A DNA stretch of 64,000 nucleotides from Candidatus Binatia bacterium (GTDB lineage: Bacteria > Desulfobacterota > Binatia > UBA12015), in contig JAQWJE010000043.1 in the NCBI GenBank assembly GCA_029248525.1, positions 62,001 to 126,000 of the forward strand, read 5' to 3'. A model generated the notes under the pieces. That model saw nothing but the letters and a program-made list of their open reading frames with translations. It had not been told where the DNA came from and made no database searches. The number at the start of each line of letters is the position of its first letter. Position 1 is the stretch's first letter. Both the position numbers and the translations under genes were made by a program. This document shows, piece after piece, positions 47,035-56,526 of this stretch.

Positions 47035-47082
47035 ACCTGTCCCCTCTCGGAATCATCGAGACTAGACCATAGGACCGGGGTT

Positions 47083-47097
47083 CGGAAAGCATTTCCG
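47083..47097. terminator. 15-base perfect hairpin between lipase and amidohydrolase operons
   Basis: CGGAAA and TTTCCG pair around GCA, flanked by CCGG on both sides (47076-47079 and 47104-47107). It lies 44 bases past the lipase stop and 49 bases before the amidohydrolase start, both on the minus strand. No U-run follows, so a terminator or an operator are both possible. Confidence 0.4.
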
Positions 47098-47140
47098 CAC
47101 AACCGGCAGAATCGGGCCACTGTGGGTCTCTGTAAAGCCC

Positions 47141-49030
47141 CTATCGGGCAACGGATTCGGTTGCGTTTGCGGGGGGTTGCTTGCCATCGGGCGCCTCGAG
47201 ATGACGCAGCAAAATTCGCTTCACTTCGGCCACGGTATGAGGATTCGACTGCAGGGAATGGCTGGAACGAATGATCACTTCAGATTCCGCCGCCTCCAGA
47301 TGGGCGCTATCGTAGGCGACCACGCCATCATTTCCGCGCCTCGCAAAGCCTTCGCCCTGAACCCCGATGACCGAATGTACGGGCACGCGACTCGACATCG
47401 GGACTTCCGCCATGATCGTGTTGAACCGACTGTTCGGCACCATATTATCGACCGCGGTGAGGGCCCCCACGGGTTGCACTTCGAAAGGATTATCCCCCTT
47501 CGCGAGAGCCTGTGCCGGCACCACAAACAACTGCCAGGGCAACTGCACGATCCGTTGCGAAACCCGCACCATCCCGGATCCCATCTTGCCGAGCCGGCCG
47601 CCGGCCACAAAGCTGCCACGATGAGGGGTGGCCAGGAAGATCGCTCGCGTCACTTCCGGTAGAGGTTTGAAAATCAGAATCTCCCGCAGATCCACCACGC
47701 CCTCGACGTCCGTATCTTCGGGTCCGGGCACATTCAGGCCCAGCGACTTGTAGTCGATCACTGTCGAATCCGAAATCGCCAGACGCACCAGAAGGCCGCC
47801 CTGACTGTGGCCGATCAAAACAATCTCGCGCAACGCCGGGTCTTCGCCTTCAGGGTCAAGGCGCGCGACAAGACTTGTGATCGACTCGCGGAGCAGCGCC
47901 GTCGAATAGACGATTGGATTGCCGCTATTATAAGTAAAAAACCAGAATTGATACCGGTCGCCCAGTTGCGGATCGTTGCGCAACTCATTGACCAAACCGG
48001 CCCATCGCCCCGGGCTCGAAGCCGTTCCGTGCACCAGAATCACCGGAATCCGGCCGGGCGCATACGGCTCGATCATCCCGAGCCCAGCAAGTTCGGCGTC
48101 TTCGTTGATCCCGAAAAAAGACCCGATTTCCCGGCGGAGCGGTGAGCTCTCCCCGAGCAGATGAGCATAGGCGGTCGTTGTCTGGGCCTCGAGAGGCACG
48201 GACTCACCGCGGACTTCGATGCTGCCCTCCTTGAGAGGGTCCAGCAACTCCAACCGTCCCGTCGCTGTGCCCGCAGCCACATCCGACAGGCTCCCCTCGA
48301 TTCGCAAAAATGCCGTCGCGGGAATCGCCAGATTCTCCGGGAAGGGATCCGGGGAGCCTGGCTCCGCGGGGCGACGCTCCGCAATCAAGGGTGCGCCCAT
48401 TCCGGGGCGACGATAGCTGGCGGCCAATCCTTCCACTTCAAATTCGTCGGCCGGCAAAAACACGTCGAAGCTGACGCCATGGGGCCAGGTCACCGAGGTC
48501 CGCGGGACTTCGATCCGGATGTCACCCACGGGGAGTTTTCGGACGCCGGCGATCGGTTCGAAAGCGCCAGTCTCTGCCGAGCGAAACGCACGCGGTAGCG
48601 CTCGGTTGTAGACATCTGCGGCGATCCTGGTTCGCGGATCCCATTTATCCTGAGCGGTTTCCTGACGGTCGAAGAGATAGAGATAGGCGTAAACAGCTGC
48701 TCCCAGATAGGCCGCGCGATCATCGTTTTTCTGTCCGATCAGAAAAGAGATTTCAGCCAGGGCGAGGATCTGGTCCTGCGAAGGTTTGCGCAGAGCCTGC
48801 CCATACAGCCCCGAGAGAGCAAGTCGCGGGGATTTCTCGTAAATCGGATCGAGGGCCGCCCGGCTCAGAACAATGCGGGTGAACCGACTCGGCTCGCCCG
48901 AATCCAGAACGCTGGCCGAGTCCTGCTGATAAACGTCGCGCGGGCCAACCCGACGGGCCGTTACCGGAGAGCCGCATCCTGCCAGAAAAACGAGACAGGC
49001 GAGTATCAAGGAAATATGTGCGCGTACCAC
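47141..49030 (-). CDS. lipase/esterase-like alpha/beta hydrolase lipoprotein
   Basis: A 629-residue envelope hydrolase. From GTG 49030 the N-terminus is a lipoprotein signal ending in VFLAGC, with the longer frame to 49219 running into the DUF4105 gene. The first 320 residues form a predicted TPR/beta-rich region of unknown type; the second half is an alpha/beta hydrolase with VILVHGTASSPGRWAGLVNEL as oxyanion loop, nucleophile in EIVLIGHSQGGLLVRLA, and a late GNDGVVAYDSAHL plus RSSHSLQ for the Asp/His. This resembles large lipoprotein lipases and PGAP1-like hydrolases. No strong Shine-Dalgarno sits at the expected distance. It is expressed with the DUF4105 protein. Confidence 0.83.
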   Translation of the reverse strand: MVRAHISLILACLVFLAGCGSPVTARRVGPRDVYQQDSASVLDSGEPSRFTRIVLSRAALDPIYEKSPRLALSGLYGQALRKPSQDQILALAEISFLIGQKNDDRAAYLGAAVYAYLYLFDRQETAQDKWDPRTRIAADVYNRALPRAFRSAETGAFEPIAGVRKLPVGDIRIEVPRTSVTWPHGVSFDVFLPADEFEVEGLAASYRRPGMGAPLIAERRPAEPGSPDPFPENLAIPATAFLRIEGSLSDVAAGTATGRLELLDPLKEGSIEVRGESVPLEAQTTTAYAHLLGESSPLRREIGSFFGINEDAELAGLGMIEPYAPGRIPVILVHGTASSPGRWAGLVNELRNDPQLGDRYQFWFFTYNSGNPIVYSTALLRESITSLVARLDPEGEDPALREIVLIGHSQGGLLVRLAISDSTVIDYKSLGLNVPGPEDTDVEGVVDLREILIFKPLPEVTRAIFLATPHRGSFVAGGRLGKMGSGMVRVSQRIVQLPWQLFVVPAQALAKGDNPFEVQPVGALTAVDNMVPNSRFNTIMAEVPMSSRVPVHSVIGVQGEGFARRGNDGVVAYDSAHLEAAESEVIIRSSHSLQSNPHTVAEVKRILLRHLEAPDGKQPPANATESVAR

Positions 49031-49070
49031 ACCCAGACATTGCGGGTCTGCGCGCTCCTGCGCAAGCCCC

Positions 49071-50060
49071 TCAGGGCTGTGGTTCGGCAAAGCCACCCGG
49101 TAATCCCTCGCGGATCCTGCGAGAATAATCCCCGTCCAGTGGCGAGCCCGAGACTTTCTCGTCAAAACGACTTTTCGCCCGCAATTCCGCCATCGGAAGC
49201 GACCCATCCAGCGCCCCACGCTCGTAGCCCAATTCGTCGATTCGTCCGTTCACCAACAATCGAGGATCCCAAAAATTTCCGCGACCCACATGCTGCATAT
49301 GAACGCGAATGGTCGTCGTGCAGTTCTGCGCCGCTGCATTATACCAGGCAGGATCGACCGCGAGAGCATTGATCCCTTCCACGTAGTCGAGCAGCAATGC
49401 CCTTGCCGTCGCCGGATCCAGATTCAGGCGGTACATATAGAGGTCTTCGCCCCGGTAATTGGATCGAACCCCGAGAACATCACGCTCATCGGCGACGACA
49501 TAGTAGAGTTCATATTGTCGAAAGAACCCGAGCACCGCGGAATAGGACTCACCTTCTTCCTTCCGGGTCTCGATCGAGATTGCGAGCGGCGGGCCCTCGG
49601 CGAACTCCCAACTCATAATCGTATGCGCGATATAGGGAGATCCCCAGTAGGACAGAACCAGGTTGACGCCCAATAACTGGTCCAGATTCCAAGTTCGGGT
49701 CTCCCAGTTCACGTCGAAATCCGTCTCGCTTCGGTAGTGAAAGTTTCGCACATTGCGGATGGTGAGGCGTGAACCTTCGATGACAGCCTCGGCTGGATGG
49801 GCAACGTCCGCCATCCAGGGTCGATCCTGCTGCGGCGGGATCTGCACCCACCAGACCAGCACCAGGCCCAGCAATCCGAAAAAGCCCGCGCAACCGGTTC
49901 GGCGCGACCGGTGGAAGAAAAGGAGATAGAGGGAAGCTCCGGCAAAAGTCAACGCCAGCAGTGCCCGCAAGGACTTTGCCTCCGGACCGTCCACAAAAAG
50001 AGCTGCCGTGCCGAAAAGAACCAGAGGCATCGACAATATACTCAGAATCCGCAGCAACAC
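49071..50060 (-). CDS. DUF4105 (Lnb-like N-terminal) membrane protein
   Basis: A 329-residue protein with three hydrophobic segments in the first 80 residues and a periplasmic domain. RTWNLDQLLGVNLVLSYWG, HTIMSWEFAEG and the catalytic-like CTTTIRVHMQHVG match DUF4105, the domain at the start of LNB-type and related surface enzymes, with a cysteine followed by histidine of papain-like type. Its proposed role is a lipoprotein acyl or cysteine-type transferase; Lnb itself is a lipoprotein N-acyl transferase in Gram-positive bacteria. The lipase-like lipoprotein starts 40 bases after its stop, so both may act on envelope lipids or lipoproteins. Confidence 0.8.
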   Translation of the reverse strand: MLLRILSILSMPLVLFGTAALFVDGPEAKSLRALLALTFAGASLYLLFFHRSRRTGCAGFFGLLGLVLVWWVQIPPQQDRPWMADVAHPAEAVIEGSRLTIRNVRNFHYRSETDFDVNWETRTWNLDQLLGVNLVLSYWGSPYIAHTIMSWEFAEGPPLAISIETRKEEGESYSAVLGFFRQYELYYVVADERDVLGVRSNYRGEDLYMYRLNLDPATARALLLDYVEGINALAVDPAWYNAAAQNCTTTIRVHMQHVGRGNFWDPRLLVNGRIDELGYERGALDGSLPMAELRAKSRFDEKVSGSPLDGDYSRRIREGLPGGFAEPQP

Positions 50061-50144
50061 GGGTATCGATTAACACGACAGGATTTTTTTCGGAAGAATC
50101 CGCTGCGGCTCGCAACTCGCGACAGACTGTTCTACTCCTGCCGC

Positions 50145-51440
50145 ATGTCGAAGCAGAATCCCGCCCCCTTTGCGCCCAGCGCAGGCTACTCCAGCTTTGT
50201 TCTGATCGTATTATTGCTCGCCTACATCCTGAATTTTGTCGACCGGCAGGTTCTGGCGCTGGTCGCCGAGGACGTCAAGGCCGATATGGGCCTGACCGAT
50301 TCCCAGCTCGGGTGGCTGCTGGGCCCCGCCTTTGTTCTTTTTTATACGCTCGCCGGACTTCCGCTTGCGCGCCTTGCCGATCGCACCTCGCGAAAGAATG
50401 TGGTCGCTGTCGGGCTCGCGGTATGGAGCGGCATGACCGCACTCTGCGGCGCCGCGATGACCTTTCCCCAGTTGCTGTTCGCCCGTTTTGGCGTCGGCAT
50501 TGGCGAAGCTGCCGGAACGCCGCCTTCGCACTCTCTGATTGCCGACTATTTTCCACCCGAACGGCGCGCCACTGCTCTCGGGATCTACGGGTGGGGCATC
50601 TTCTTCGGCACGGGATTCGGCTTTGCGCTGGGCGGCATTCTGCTGGAAACTTTCAGCTGGAGAGCTGCGTTTTATATCGCGGGTGCGGTGGGAATTCCGG
50701 TGGCTCTCGTTCTGGGGCTGACGGTTCGCGAACCACCTCCGGGGGTTTCCGACGGAGCCGTCGAAGTCGAAACCCCCGCGATGAGCGAGGTTGTGCGCAC
50801 CCTCTTTGCCCGACGGAGCTTTCCCCTGCTCATGATCGCCGCCTCCTGTCAGGCTTTCCTCGGCTATACGATCCTGTCATGGGGCGCGACGTTCTTGCGG
50901 CGTTGCCTCGAACTCTCCGGGCGAGACGCGGGAATTCAGTTCGGCCTCGCAGCCGCGATCTCCGGCGCGATCGGCGTCACCCTGGGCGGATTGCTCGCCG
51001 ACCGACTCTCCCGTCGAGATGCCCGTTGGTTCGTCTGGATTTCAGCCGCGGGCTCCTTGCTCGCCCTACCCTTCGCGCTGGCATTTGCATGGGCCGAGAG
51101 TGCACCTCTCGCTATCGCGGTATTTTGTCCGTTCTACCTGCTCAACAACCTCTACGTCAGTTCGCTCTGGACGCTGGTCCAGAATCTGGTCTCCCCCCGC
51201 ATGCGATCCATGGCGGCCGCGACGCAACTCACCGTACTCAATATCGTGGGACTCGGCGCCGGCCCGCTGGTCGCCGGCTACGTCAGCGAGGTGCTGGAAC
51301 CGGAATACGGTGTGGATGGATTGCGTATCGCCCTGACGATCGCCGCCGTGGTCGGCAGCGCGGCGGCCATTTTCTTCCTGATGGCCGGACGTTCCCTGCG
51401 CGAGGATCTCGCACGCGTAAACCCCACGGGCAATGCGTGA
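50145..51440 (+). CDS. MFS transporter, Spinster-like
   Basis: A 431-residue 12-helix carrier. LAYILNFVDRQVLALVAEDV at helix 1 and LADRTSRKNVVAVGLAVWSG as the A-motif place it with Spinster-like MFS proteins, which transport sphingolipid-related or organic-anion substrates in animals and unknown compounds in bacteria. Start at 50145 (MSKQNPAP) leaves a normal short N-terminus; the longer frame from 49797 would run through the divergent DUF4105 gene. No clear Shine-Dalgarno is visible. It converges with the aldo/keto reductase gene, 12 bases between stops. Confidence 0.87.
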   Translation: MSKQNPAPFAPSAGYSSFVLIVLLLAYILNFVDRQVLALVAEDVKADMGLTDSQLGWLLGPAFVLFYTLAGLPLARLADRTSRKNVVAVGLAVWSGMTALCGAAMTFPQLLFARFGVGIGEAAGTPPSHSLIADYFPPERRATALGIYGWGIFFGTGFGFALGGILLETFSWRAAFYIAGAVGIPVALVLGLTVREPPPGVSDGAVEVETPAMSEVVRTLFARRSFPLLMIAASCQAFLGYTILSWGATFLRRCLELSGRDAGIQFGLAAAISGAIGVTLGGLLADRLSRRDARWFVWISAAGSLLALPFALAFAWAESAPLAIAVFCPFYLLNNLYVSSLWTLVQNLVSPRMRSMAAATQLTVLNIVGLGAGPLVAGYVSEVLEPEYGVDGLRIALTIAAVVGSAAAIFFLMAGRSLREDLARVNPTGNA

Positions 51441-51452
51441 GCCCCGATCGCC

Positions 51453-52337
51453 CTAGATGGACTCGAGGGCACCCGGTGAAAACAGGGGCTCGAGTTTCTC
51501 GCGGACCTGCAGTTCTTCGATCTCGGCCGGCGCCGGGCATTCGCGGCGATTCGCCGCCGCCCCCAGGATATCGGGAAGCAAGGTCGCATCACTCGAGGAA
51601 TTGAGAAAGGTTCCCGGGCGATCCAGCACCCAGGCAACCAGCATCGCGATGTCTTCGGGGTCGCGTAGCGGCTCGTACCAACTGAATTTGCGAGCCTCAT
51701 CATCCTGCCACCGGCGTCGCGCGACGGCCTTGATCGTCTGCAACGCGACCTCGCGCTCTGCACAAACTTTGGCGAGTGCCTCGAAATCTGCGGCATAGTC
51801 CGGCTGGGCCATCATCATCGGGTTATAGGGTAAAAGGACGGCGTCGAAAGGAAATCGCTCCAGACTTTGTCGATGGCGGGCAGCCACCTGAGTCCCGTGC
51901 CCGGTGACACCGATAAACCGGCAGAGCCCTTCCTCACGCGCCTTTACCAGCGCCTCAACCGCTCCCCCCGGAGCAAAGGCCTGCTCCCATTCCGATTCAT
52001 CCACCAGATTATGAAGCTGGATCATGTCGACGGAGTCGATCTTCATCCGCTCAAGCGATCTTTCCAGACTCGCTCGTGCCCCGGGGCCGTCACGCTCGCC
52101 TGCCTTGGTCGCCAGGAAAAACTCGTCCCGGTGGCGCTCCAGCCACGGCGCCAAACGATCTTCGGCCGCACCATAGGAGGCCGCGACGTCGATATGGTTC
52201 ACCCCGGACTGCCGCAACAAATCCAGAACCCCCTCGGCCCGATCGGGCTTCATCCCCCCCAGAGCGGCGGCCCCGAAAAGAATTCGACTACTTTGATGCC
52301 CGGTTTTGCCAAAGGGGATTCGCTCGATCATGTCCAT
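51453..52337 (-). CDS. aldo/keto reductase family protein
   Basis: A 294-residue (alpha/beta)8-barrel aldo/keto reductase: RIPFGKTGHQSSRILFG at the start, the catalytic Asp-Tyr in HIDVAASYGAAEDRL, Lys in FFLATKAGERDG, and the fourth residue His in MIQLHNLVDE. Start at ATG 52337 or 52331 (ATG GAC ATG); a longer frame to 52424 overlaps the neighbouring MFS gene. The C-terminus (GAAANRRECPAPAEIEELQV) is less conserved than in AKR5-type enzymes. It would reduce carbonyls with NADPH; the substrate is unknown. Confidence 0.87.
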   Translation of the reverse strand: MDMIERIPFGKTGHQSSRILFGAAALGGMKPDRAEGVLDLLRQSGVNHIDVAASYGAAEDRLAPWLERHRDEFFLATKAGERDGPGARASLERSLERMKIDSVDMIQLHNLVDESEWEQAFAPGGAVEALVKAREEGLCRFIGVTGHGTQVAARHRQSLERFPFDAVLLPYNPMMMAQPDYAADFEALAKVCAEREVALQTIKAVARRRWQDDEARKFSWYEPLRDPEDIAMLVAWVLDRPGTFLNSSSDATLLPDILGAAANRRECPAPAEIEELQVREKLEPLFSPGALESI

Positions 52338-52401
52338 AGTATGGACCAAAGCGCGCAACCGATCGAGTCGATCGACGCCGAAACCCCGGGCTTGGTGCGT
52401 C

Positions 52402-53838
52402 CTATTTCGAGCGCCGCGCCTCAAGCTGTTTCTGAATATCGAGATAACGCTCTCGGGTGATGCTGTAACGGGTCAGGAAAAAGAATCCGGCGACATAGAA
52501 GAGAATCATGCCCGGACCCGCGACGATGCCCAACCAGAAGATCTTTTCCGGCGAAACCGTTGCCACAGAGGCCTGCAAGGGGAAATCGATCCATTCAATC
52601 GCCATGCCGCCCATCAGATTCCCGACCCCGCCGACGGCCTTGAGGGCAAAAGCATTCGCAGCGCCAAAGACACCTTCCTGCCGGATACCTGTCTCCAGTT
52701 CACTCTCATCGATGGTGTCCATGAACATCGAACCCAGAAGAATCCCCATCGCCACCGCCGGGATCAGCGACACCATCAGATGAACCGTAATCAGTGGCAG
52801 GAGCATCGGGCTCCCGTTCTCAGGAAGCAATCCGAGCAACCGTCCCGCCACCGGCAGCGGCCCCCAGACGAGGAGAAACGCCGCGATTCCGATCGCCGTG
52901 CGGCGCTTGTCGGACAGGCGCGTGACAGGACGGGTCGCCACCACCGCCACCAGCACGGCAACCGCGAGGAAGAGTCCGAGCCGAGCGATATCCGCGTCGG
53001 TAAACTCCCAGAAATAAGTGTTCATGTAGAGGCCGAAGACCTCCTGAAAATTCGCAGCCGCCGATACGATGATACCGCCAAAAAGAATCATTCGGAACGA
53101 TTCATTCCGGAGCGCGTTGGTGATCTCGCCCCAGAAAGCACGGAACCCCAGCGGCGTGGCTTCGGCGACACGTAGCTGCGGCACCAGGCGCTGGGTCCCG
53201 GCAGTCGCGATGAACATCCCGATCGCCGCAATCCATGCGCCCCAGAAGCCGATCGCCTGGTAAGCCTCCGGATTCATCCGCCCGCCGGGAACCGCCGGGA
53301 TCAGAACGAGCCACGCCAACTGGGTCAAACCGAGTCCCCCTACCCAACCGAGCAGGAAACTGATCGAGATCAATCCGGTCCGTTCGTCATAATCATAGGT
53401 CATCTCGGGCAGAAGGGCGTTGCGCGGAATCATATGGAGGGTGAGCGATTGCCGGACGGCGATCGACAACCCCGTCATCCAGAAAAAGAGCTCCGTCTCG
53501 CCCAGCCCGGCGGGCGGCGAGAGCAGGCCGTAGACCGATAACCCCATCGGCAGAATCGCGGCATACATCCAGGGGTGACGACGGCCCCAGCGGCTGCGCG
53601 TATGATCGGATAAATAGCCCACCAGAGGATCCGAGACCGCATCGAAGCACATCGCCAGAAAGAGTGCGGTACCCGCAAGCGAGCCCGGCAACCCCAACAC
53701 ACCCGTATAGTAGAACAGAAGAAAGGTGTTGAAGACCGAGTTCTTCACACCCTCGGCCATCGCCCCCGATCCGTAGGCGAATTTCAGAAAGGCCGGGACC
53801 TTTCCATGATTGCCCGCGGAAGATCCCTTTGAATCCAT
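52402..53838 (-). CDS. MFS transporter, glycoside-pentoside-hexuronide:cation symporter type
   Basis: A 478-residue membrane protein with 12 hydrophobic segments. The N-terminus FAYGSGAMAEGVKNSVFNTFLLFYYTGVLG and FDAVSDPLVGYLSDHTRSRWGRRHPWM are diagnostic of the GPH (MelB-like) branch, in which the Asp pair of DAVSDP binds the coupling cation. Start 53838 (MDSKGSS) has AGGGGC upstream and the longer frame to 54081 is rejected. Substrates of GPH carriers are usually glycosides, but lysophospholipid and drug carriers are also known. The gene is divergent from a VOC protein across 169 bases that contain a short direct repeat. Confidence 0.87.
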   Translation of the reverse strand: MDSKGSSAGNHGKVPAFLKFAYGSGAMAEGVKNSVFNTFLLFYYTGVLGLPGSLAGTALFLAMCFDAVSDPLVGYLSDHTRSRWGRRHPWMYAAILPMGLSVYGLLSPPAGLGETELFFWMTGLSIAVRQSLTLHMIPRNALLPEMTYDYDERTGLISISFLLGWVGGLGLTQLAWLVLIPAVPGGRMNPEAYQAIGFWGAWIAAIGMFIATAGTQRLVPQLRVAEATPLGFRAFWGEITNALRNESFRMILFGGIIVSAAANFQEVFGLYMNTYFWEFTDADIARLGLFLAVAVLVAVVATRPVTRLSDKRRTAIGIAAFLLVWGPLPVAGRLLGLLPENGSPMLLPLITVHLMVSLIPAVAMGILLGSMFMDTIDESELETGIRQEGVFGAANAFALKAVGGVGNLMGGMAIEWIDFPLQASVATVSPEKIFWLGIVAGPGMILFYVAGFFFLTRYSITRERYLDIQKQLEARRSK

Positions 53839-53909
53839 GCCCCTGCCTAGCTCACATCCCCCCGGAACCTGCAAGCAGCTCGCGGCCGAACGTTGCCGCA
53901 CGGCGACTC

Positions 53910-53928
53910 CGTTTCGAATCTCGTTTCG
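53910..53928. repeat. direct repeat CGTTTCG-N5-CGTTTCG in the divergent MFS/VOC promoter region
   Basis: Two identical seven-base units with a 12-base period lie about 70 bases before the MFS start and 80 bases before the VOC start. A one-turn spacing can bind a regulator on one DNA face, but two copies alone may be chance. Confidence 0.3.
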
Positions 53929-54007
53929 CCGGTGGCGCACCGCGCCTGCCCTCCAAACGAAAACGCGAGCATCGACTTTTGCCGCCGTTCCTGAAATCCA
54001 GAGAGGT

Positions 54008-54460
54008 ATGCTGCGGTTCAACCATATGGAATTGACTCTGCCGCCGGGCCATCTCACCCGAGATCGCGAGGCGATTTCCACTTTCTACAACGAGATCTTC
54101 GATTTCGAATGTTTCGATGTCCCGATCTTCGAGCAACAGGGGCTCCTGCTGCGCACCGATCCCGAGACCAGCCAGTTTCTCCTGATCACGGAACAGGAAA
54201 ACCACCTGCAATCGCCGGGCTATGACCATTTGGGCTTTCTGTGCGACGACCGAGACAAGGTGGACGAGATTCTGGCCGCGTGCCGCGAACGACAAGCCAC
54301 CATGCCCGAAATCGAAATCAAGGAGTACGATGATCTGGTCATCGGGCCGACCACCGTCCATGCCTTCTACGTGCGCTACCTTCTGCCGATCTGGTTCGAT
54401 GTGCAGGTGATCGAATACGCCGACGGCAGCGCGCCCGCGCGCGACTGGCATTTTGGCTGA
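54008..54460 (+). CDS. VOC family protein
   Basis: A 150-residue single-module vicinal-oxygen-chelate protein. H6 in MLRFNHMELTL, H80 in SPGYDHLGFLCDD and the C-terminal E137 in WFDVQVIEYADG are the metal-ligand positions, as in glyoxalase-type proteins. The ATG at 54008 (GAGAGG immediately upstream) is the first methionine consistent with the fold; the longer frame to 53810 is arginine-rich and lies in the divergent promoter. The response regulator gene begins on the next base after its stop, so the VOC protein may be the first gene of the regulatory operon. Function is unknown. Confidence 0.78.
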   Translation: MLRFNHMELTLPPGHLTRDREAISTFYNEIFDFECFDVPIFEQQGLLLRTDPETSQFLLITEQENHLQSPGYDHLGFLCDDRDKVDEILAACRERQATMPEIEIKEYDDLVIGPTTVHAFYVRYLLPIWFDVQVIEYADGSAPARDWHFG

Positions 54461-55180
54461 ATGAACCGCCCGGCCCCAGCCGATCGACCGCGTATCCTCC
54501 TGGTGGATGACGACGCGGAGCTCTGCGAACTGGTCGCCACTCTCCTCGAGCAAAATGGCATGCAGGTTGACACCAGCCCCGACGGCTCGTCAGGGCTGGC
54601 ACGGGCGCGCGAAGAATCCCACGATATTCTCATCCTCGATGTCCAGCTCCCGCTACTGAACGGATTCGAAGTTCTGCGCGCCCTGCGCAAGGACTCTTCC
54701 CTGCCGGTTCTGATGCTGACCGCACGCGGAAGTGAGGAGGACCGCTTCACCGGCCTCGAGCAAGGTGCGGACGACTATCTGCCCAAACCGTTTCACCCGC
54801 GCGAGCTCATCGCTCGGATCCGGGCCATTCTGCGACGCACCCAGAGGTCCGAGGACGCGCCTTCCCCGGAGCGAAAAGTCGGCGATCTCCGCCTGCATAC
54901 AGGTCGCCGTGAGGTCCGGGCCCATGGGAAATTGCTGAGCTGTACCGGTGCCGAATTCGAGATTTTAGCCTGCCTGATGGCGTCCCCCGGCCACCCGATC
55001 GATCGCGAGAATCTGGTGCAAGCCGCACTGGGGCGCGACTACGACCCACGCGACCGCAGCCTCGACGTCCATGTCAGTCATCTTCGGAAACGGCTGCAGG
55101 AAGGTGGCGTCGAAGGCGCACGCATCGTGACGGTCCGTGGCGAGGGATATTTGATCGCCCCCGCGGGGAGCCACACATGA
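54461..55180 (+). CDS. OmpR/CpxR-type response regulator
   Basis: A 239-residue two-domain regulator. The receiver has acidic VDDDAE (residues 15-20), phosphoacceptor D60 in LILDVQLPLL, T87 in LMLTARG and K109 in YLPKPF. The C-terminal winged helix spans about 135-235 and ends with DVHVSHLRKRL and GEGYLIAP. This is the OmpR/PhoB class that binds direct repeats. Start ATG 54461 abuts the VOC stop. The sensor kinase overlaps its stop by 4 bases (ATGA). A direct repeat at 56523-56537, downstream of the kinase gene, is a candidate target controlling the DUF1592 operon. Confidence 0.93.
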   Translation: MNRPAPADRPRILLVDDDAELCELVATLLEQNGMQVDTSPDGSSGLARAREESHDILILDVQLPLLNGFEVLRALRKDSSLPVLMLTARGSEEDRFTGLEQGADDYLPKPFHPRELIARIRAILRRTQRSEDAPSPERKVGDLRLHTGRREVRAHGKLLSCTGAEFEILACLMASPGHPIDRENLVQAALGRDYDPRDRSLDVHVSHLRKRLQEGGVEGARIVTVRGEGYLIAPAGSHT

Positions 55181-56526
55181 ATCGACTCTTTCTGAAAATT
55201 TTCGTTTGGTTCTCGGCCGCCGGCCTCCTGACCTTCGGGATCAGCATGGGCGTTTGGCAGCTCACCCTGCCGGGCGCTGATGATCCCTTCACGGCCTTCG
55301 GGCTCGCGCCACAGTCCGCGCGATTTGCCGACGGGCAGATCGTTGAAGTCGACCGCCTGCACGCGATGCGCGAGCCTCTGAAGTGGGTGGCCGAGCACGG
55401 CTTCAACCTCGCCGTCTATCTTCGCAATGGATCGCCCCTTCTCGAGTCGACCGAAAACCTCCCGCCCGAAATGCGCGCACTCGCCCTCGCCAGCATGGAG
55501 CGAGAAACCGCTCTGGCACAGGAGGGCCCCTCCGGCTCGCTTCTCTTTGCCTCACTCATCTCCCCCGATCTGGCGATCGTCAGCCAGATCCCGCCGCGAC
55601 GCCCCGACGCCAGCCTGCAAATTCTGCTTCTGCGCTGGGCCGTGCCGCTCCTCACCGGCCTGCTGCTCTGCCTCGCTCTGGCGCGCTATATCAGCAGCCC
55701 GGTGGAAAAGCTGCGAGAGGCCACAGCCCAACTCGCCGCAGGAAATCTCGAGGCACGCCTTGGCGATGCTCTGGGCAACCGGCGCGACGAACTGGCCGAT
55801 GCCGGCCATGCCTTCGACCAGATGGCGGATCAAATTCAGGAACTGGTCGAGAGCGAACGACGCCTGCTCGGCGATATCTCCCACGAGCTTCGATCGCCCC
55901 TGGCCCGCCTTGCCGTCGCGGTCGAACTCGAACGAGGCGCAGCCGAGACGGCCCGTCCGATGCTCGATCGGATCGATCGCGAACGCGAACGCATCGACGA
56001 GTTGATCGGCGAACTCCTGCGCCTCACTCGCTTGCGCGAAGGGGCCTCGCTCGAAGCCGAGCAGGCTGTCGACATGGCAGCTCTGGCCCGCGAGGTGGCT
56101 CTCGATGCCGAGTTCGAGAGTCAGATCGACAAGCGCCATGTCGATGTCAGCGCCGAGGGTTCGATCCGGGCGCGAGGGGAGGCTTCCCTGCTGCGCAGCG
56201 CTCTGGAAAACCTCGTCCGTAACGCATTGCATTATACCGCGCCCGACAGCGCGGTTCGGATCCGTGTCCTCCAGCGCGGCGACCGCATCGAGATCGTGGT
56301 CCGCGACCATGGCAGCGGCGTCCCGGCCGACGCCCTGCCACGACTTTTCGCGCCTTTTTACCGGGTCGACGAGTCCCGCACCCGGCAAACCGGGGGCACC
56401 GGTCTGGGCCTGGCGATCGTCCAGCATATCGTGGCCCGCCACGGCGGCCAGATCCATGCCGAAAACGCCGAAACCGGTGGTTTGGAGGTCAAAATCGACC
56501 TCCCGGCGGCCCTCGGCGATGGTTAA
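55177..56526 (+). CDS. sensor histidine kinase (CpxA/EnvZ-like)
   Basis: A 449-residue membrane kinase. TM1 is LFLKIFVWFSAAGLLTFGI, a periplasmic domain of about 110 residues follows, then TM2 AVPLLTGLLLCLALARYI, a HAMP linker, and a HisKA domain with H236 in LLGDISHELRSPLARLA. The ATP domain has N-box ALENLVRNALHYT, G1 DHGSGVP and G2 GGTGLGLAIVQH. The periplasmic sensing part has no recognised fold. ATGA overlap with the response regulator shows a matched pair. Being directly upstream of the DUF1592 operon, it likely senses envelope state or the system's own products; this is inference. Confidence 0.93.
   Translation: MNRLFLKIFVWFSAAGLLTFGISMGVWQLTLPGADDPFTAFGLAPQSARFADGQIVEVDRLHAMREPLKWVAEHGFNLAVYLRNGSPLLESTENLPPEMRALALASMERETALAQEGPSGSLLFASLISPDLAIVSQIPPRRPDASLQILLLRWAVPLLTGLLLCLALARYISSPVEKLREATAQLAAGNLEARLGDALGNRRDELADAGHAFDQMADQIQELVESERRLLGDISHELRSPLARLAVAVELERGAAETARPMLDRIDRERERIDELIGELLRLTRLREGASLEAEQAVDMAALAREVALDAEFESQIDKRHVDVSAEGSIRARGEASLLRSALENLVRNALHYTAPDSAVRIRVLQRGDRIEIVVRDHGSGVPADALPRLFAPFYRVDESRTRQTGGTGLGLAIVQHIVARHGGQIHAENAETGGLEVKIDLPAALGDG

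Noticed and set aside
49961-51604. 547-residue plus-strand frame overlapping the Spinster-like carrier
   Set aside because: It is in another frame of the same strand, Arg-rich, and lacks membrane helices. The carrier frame has clear MFS motifs.
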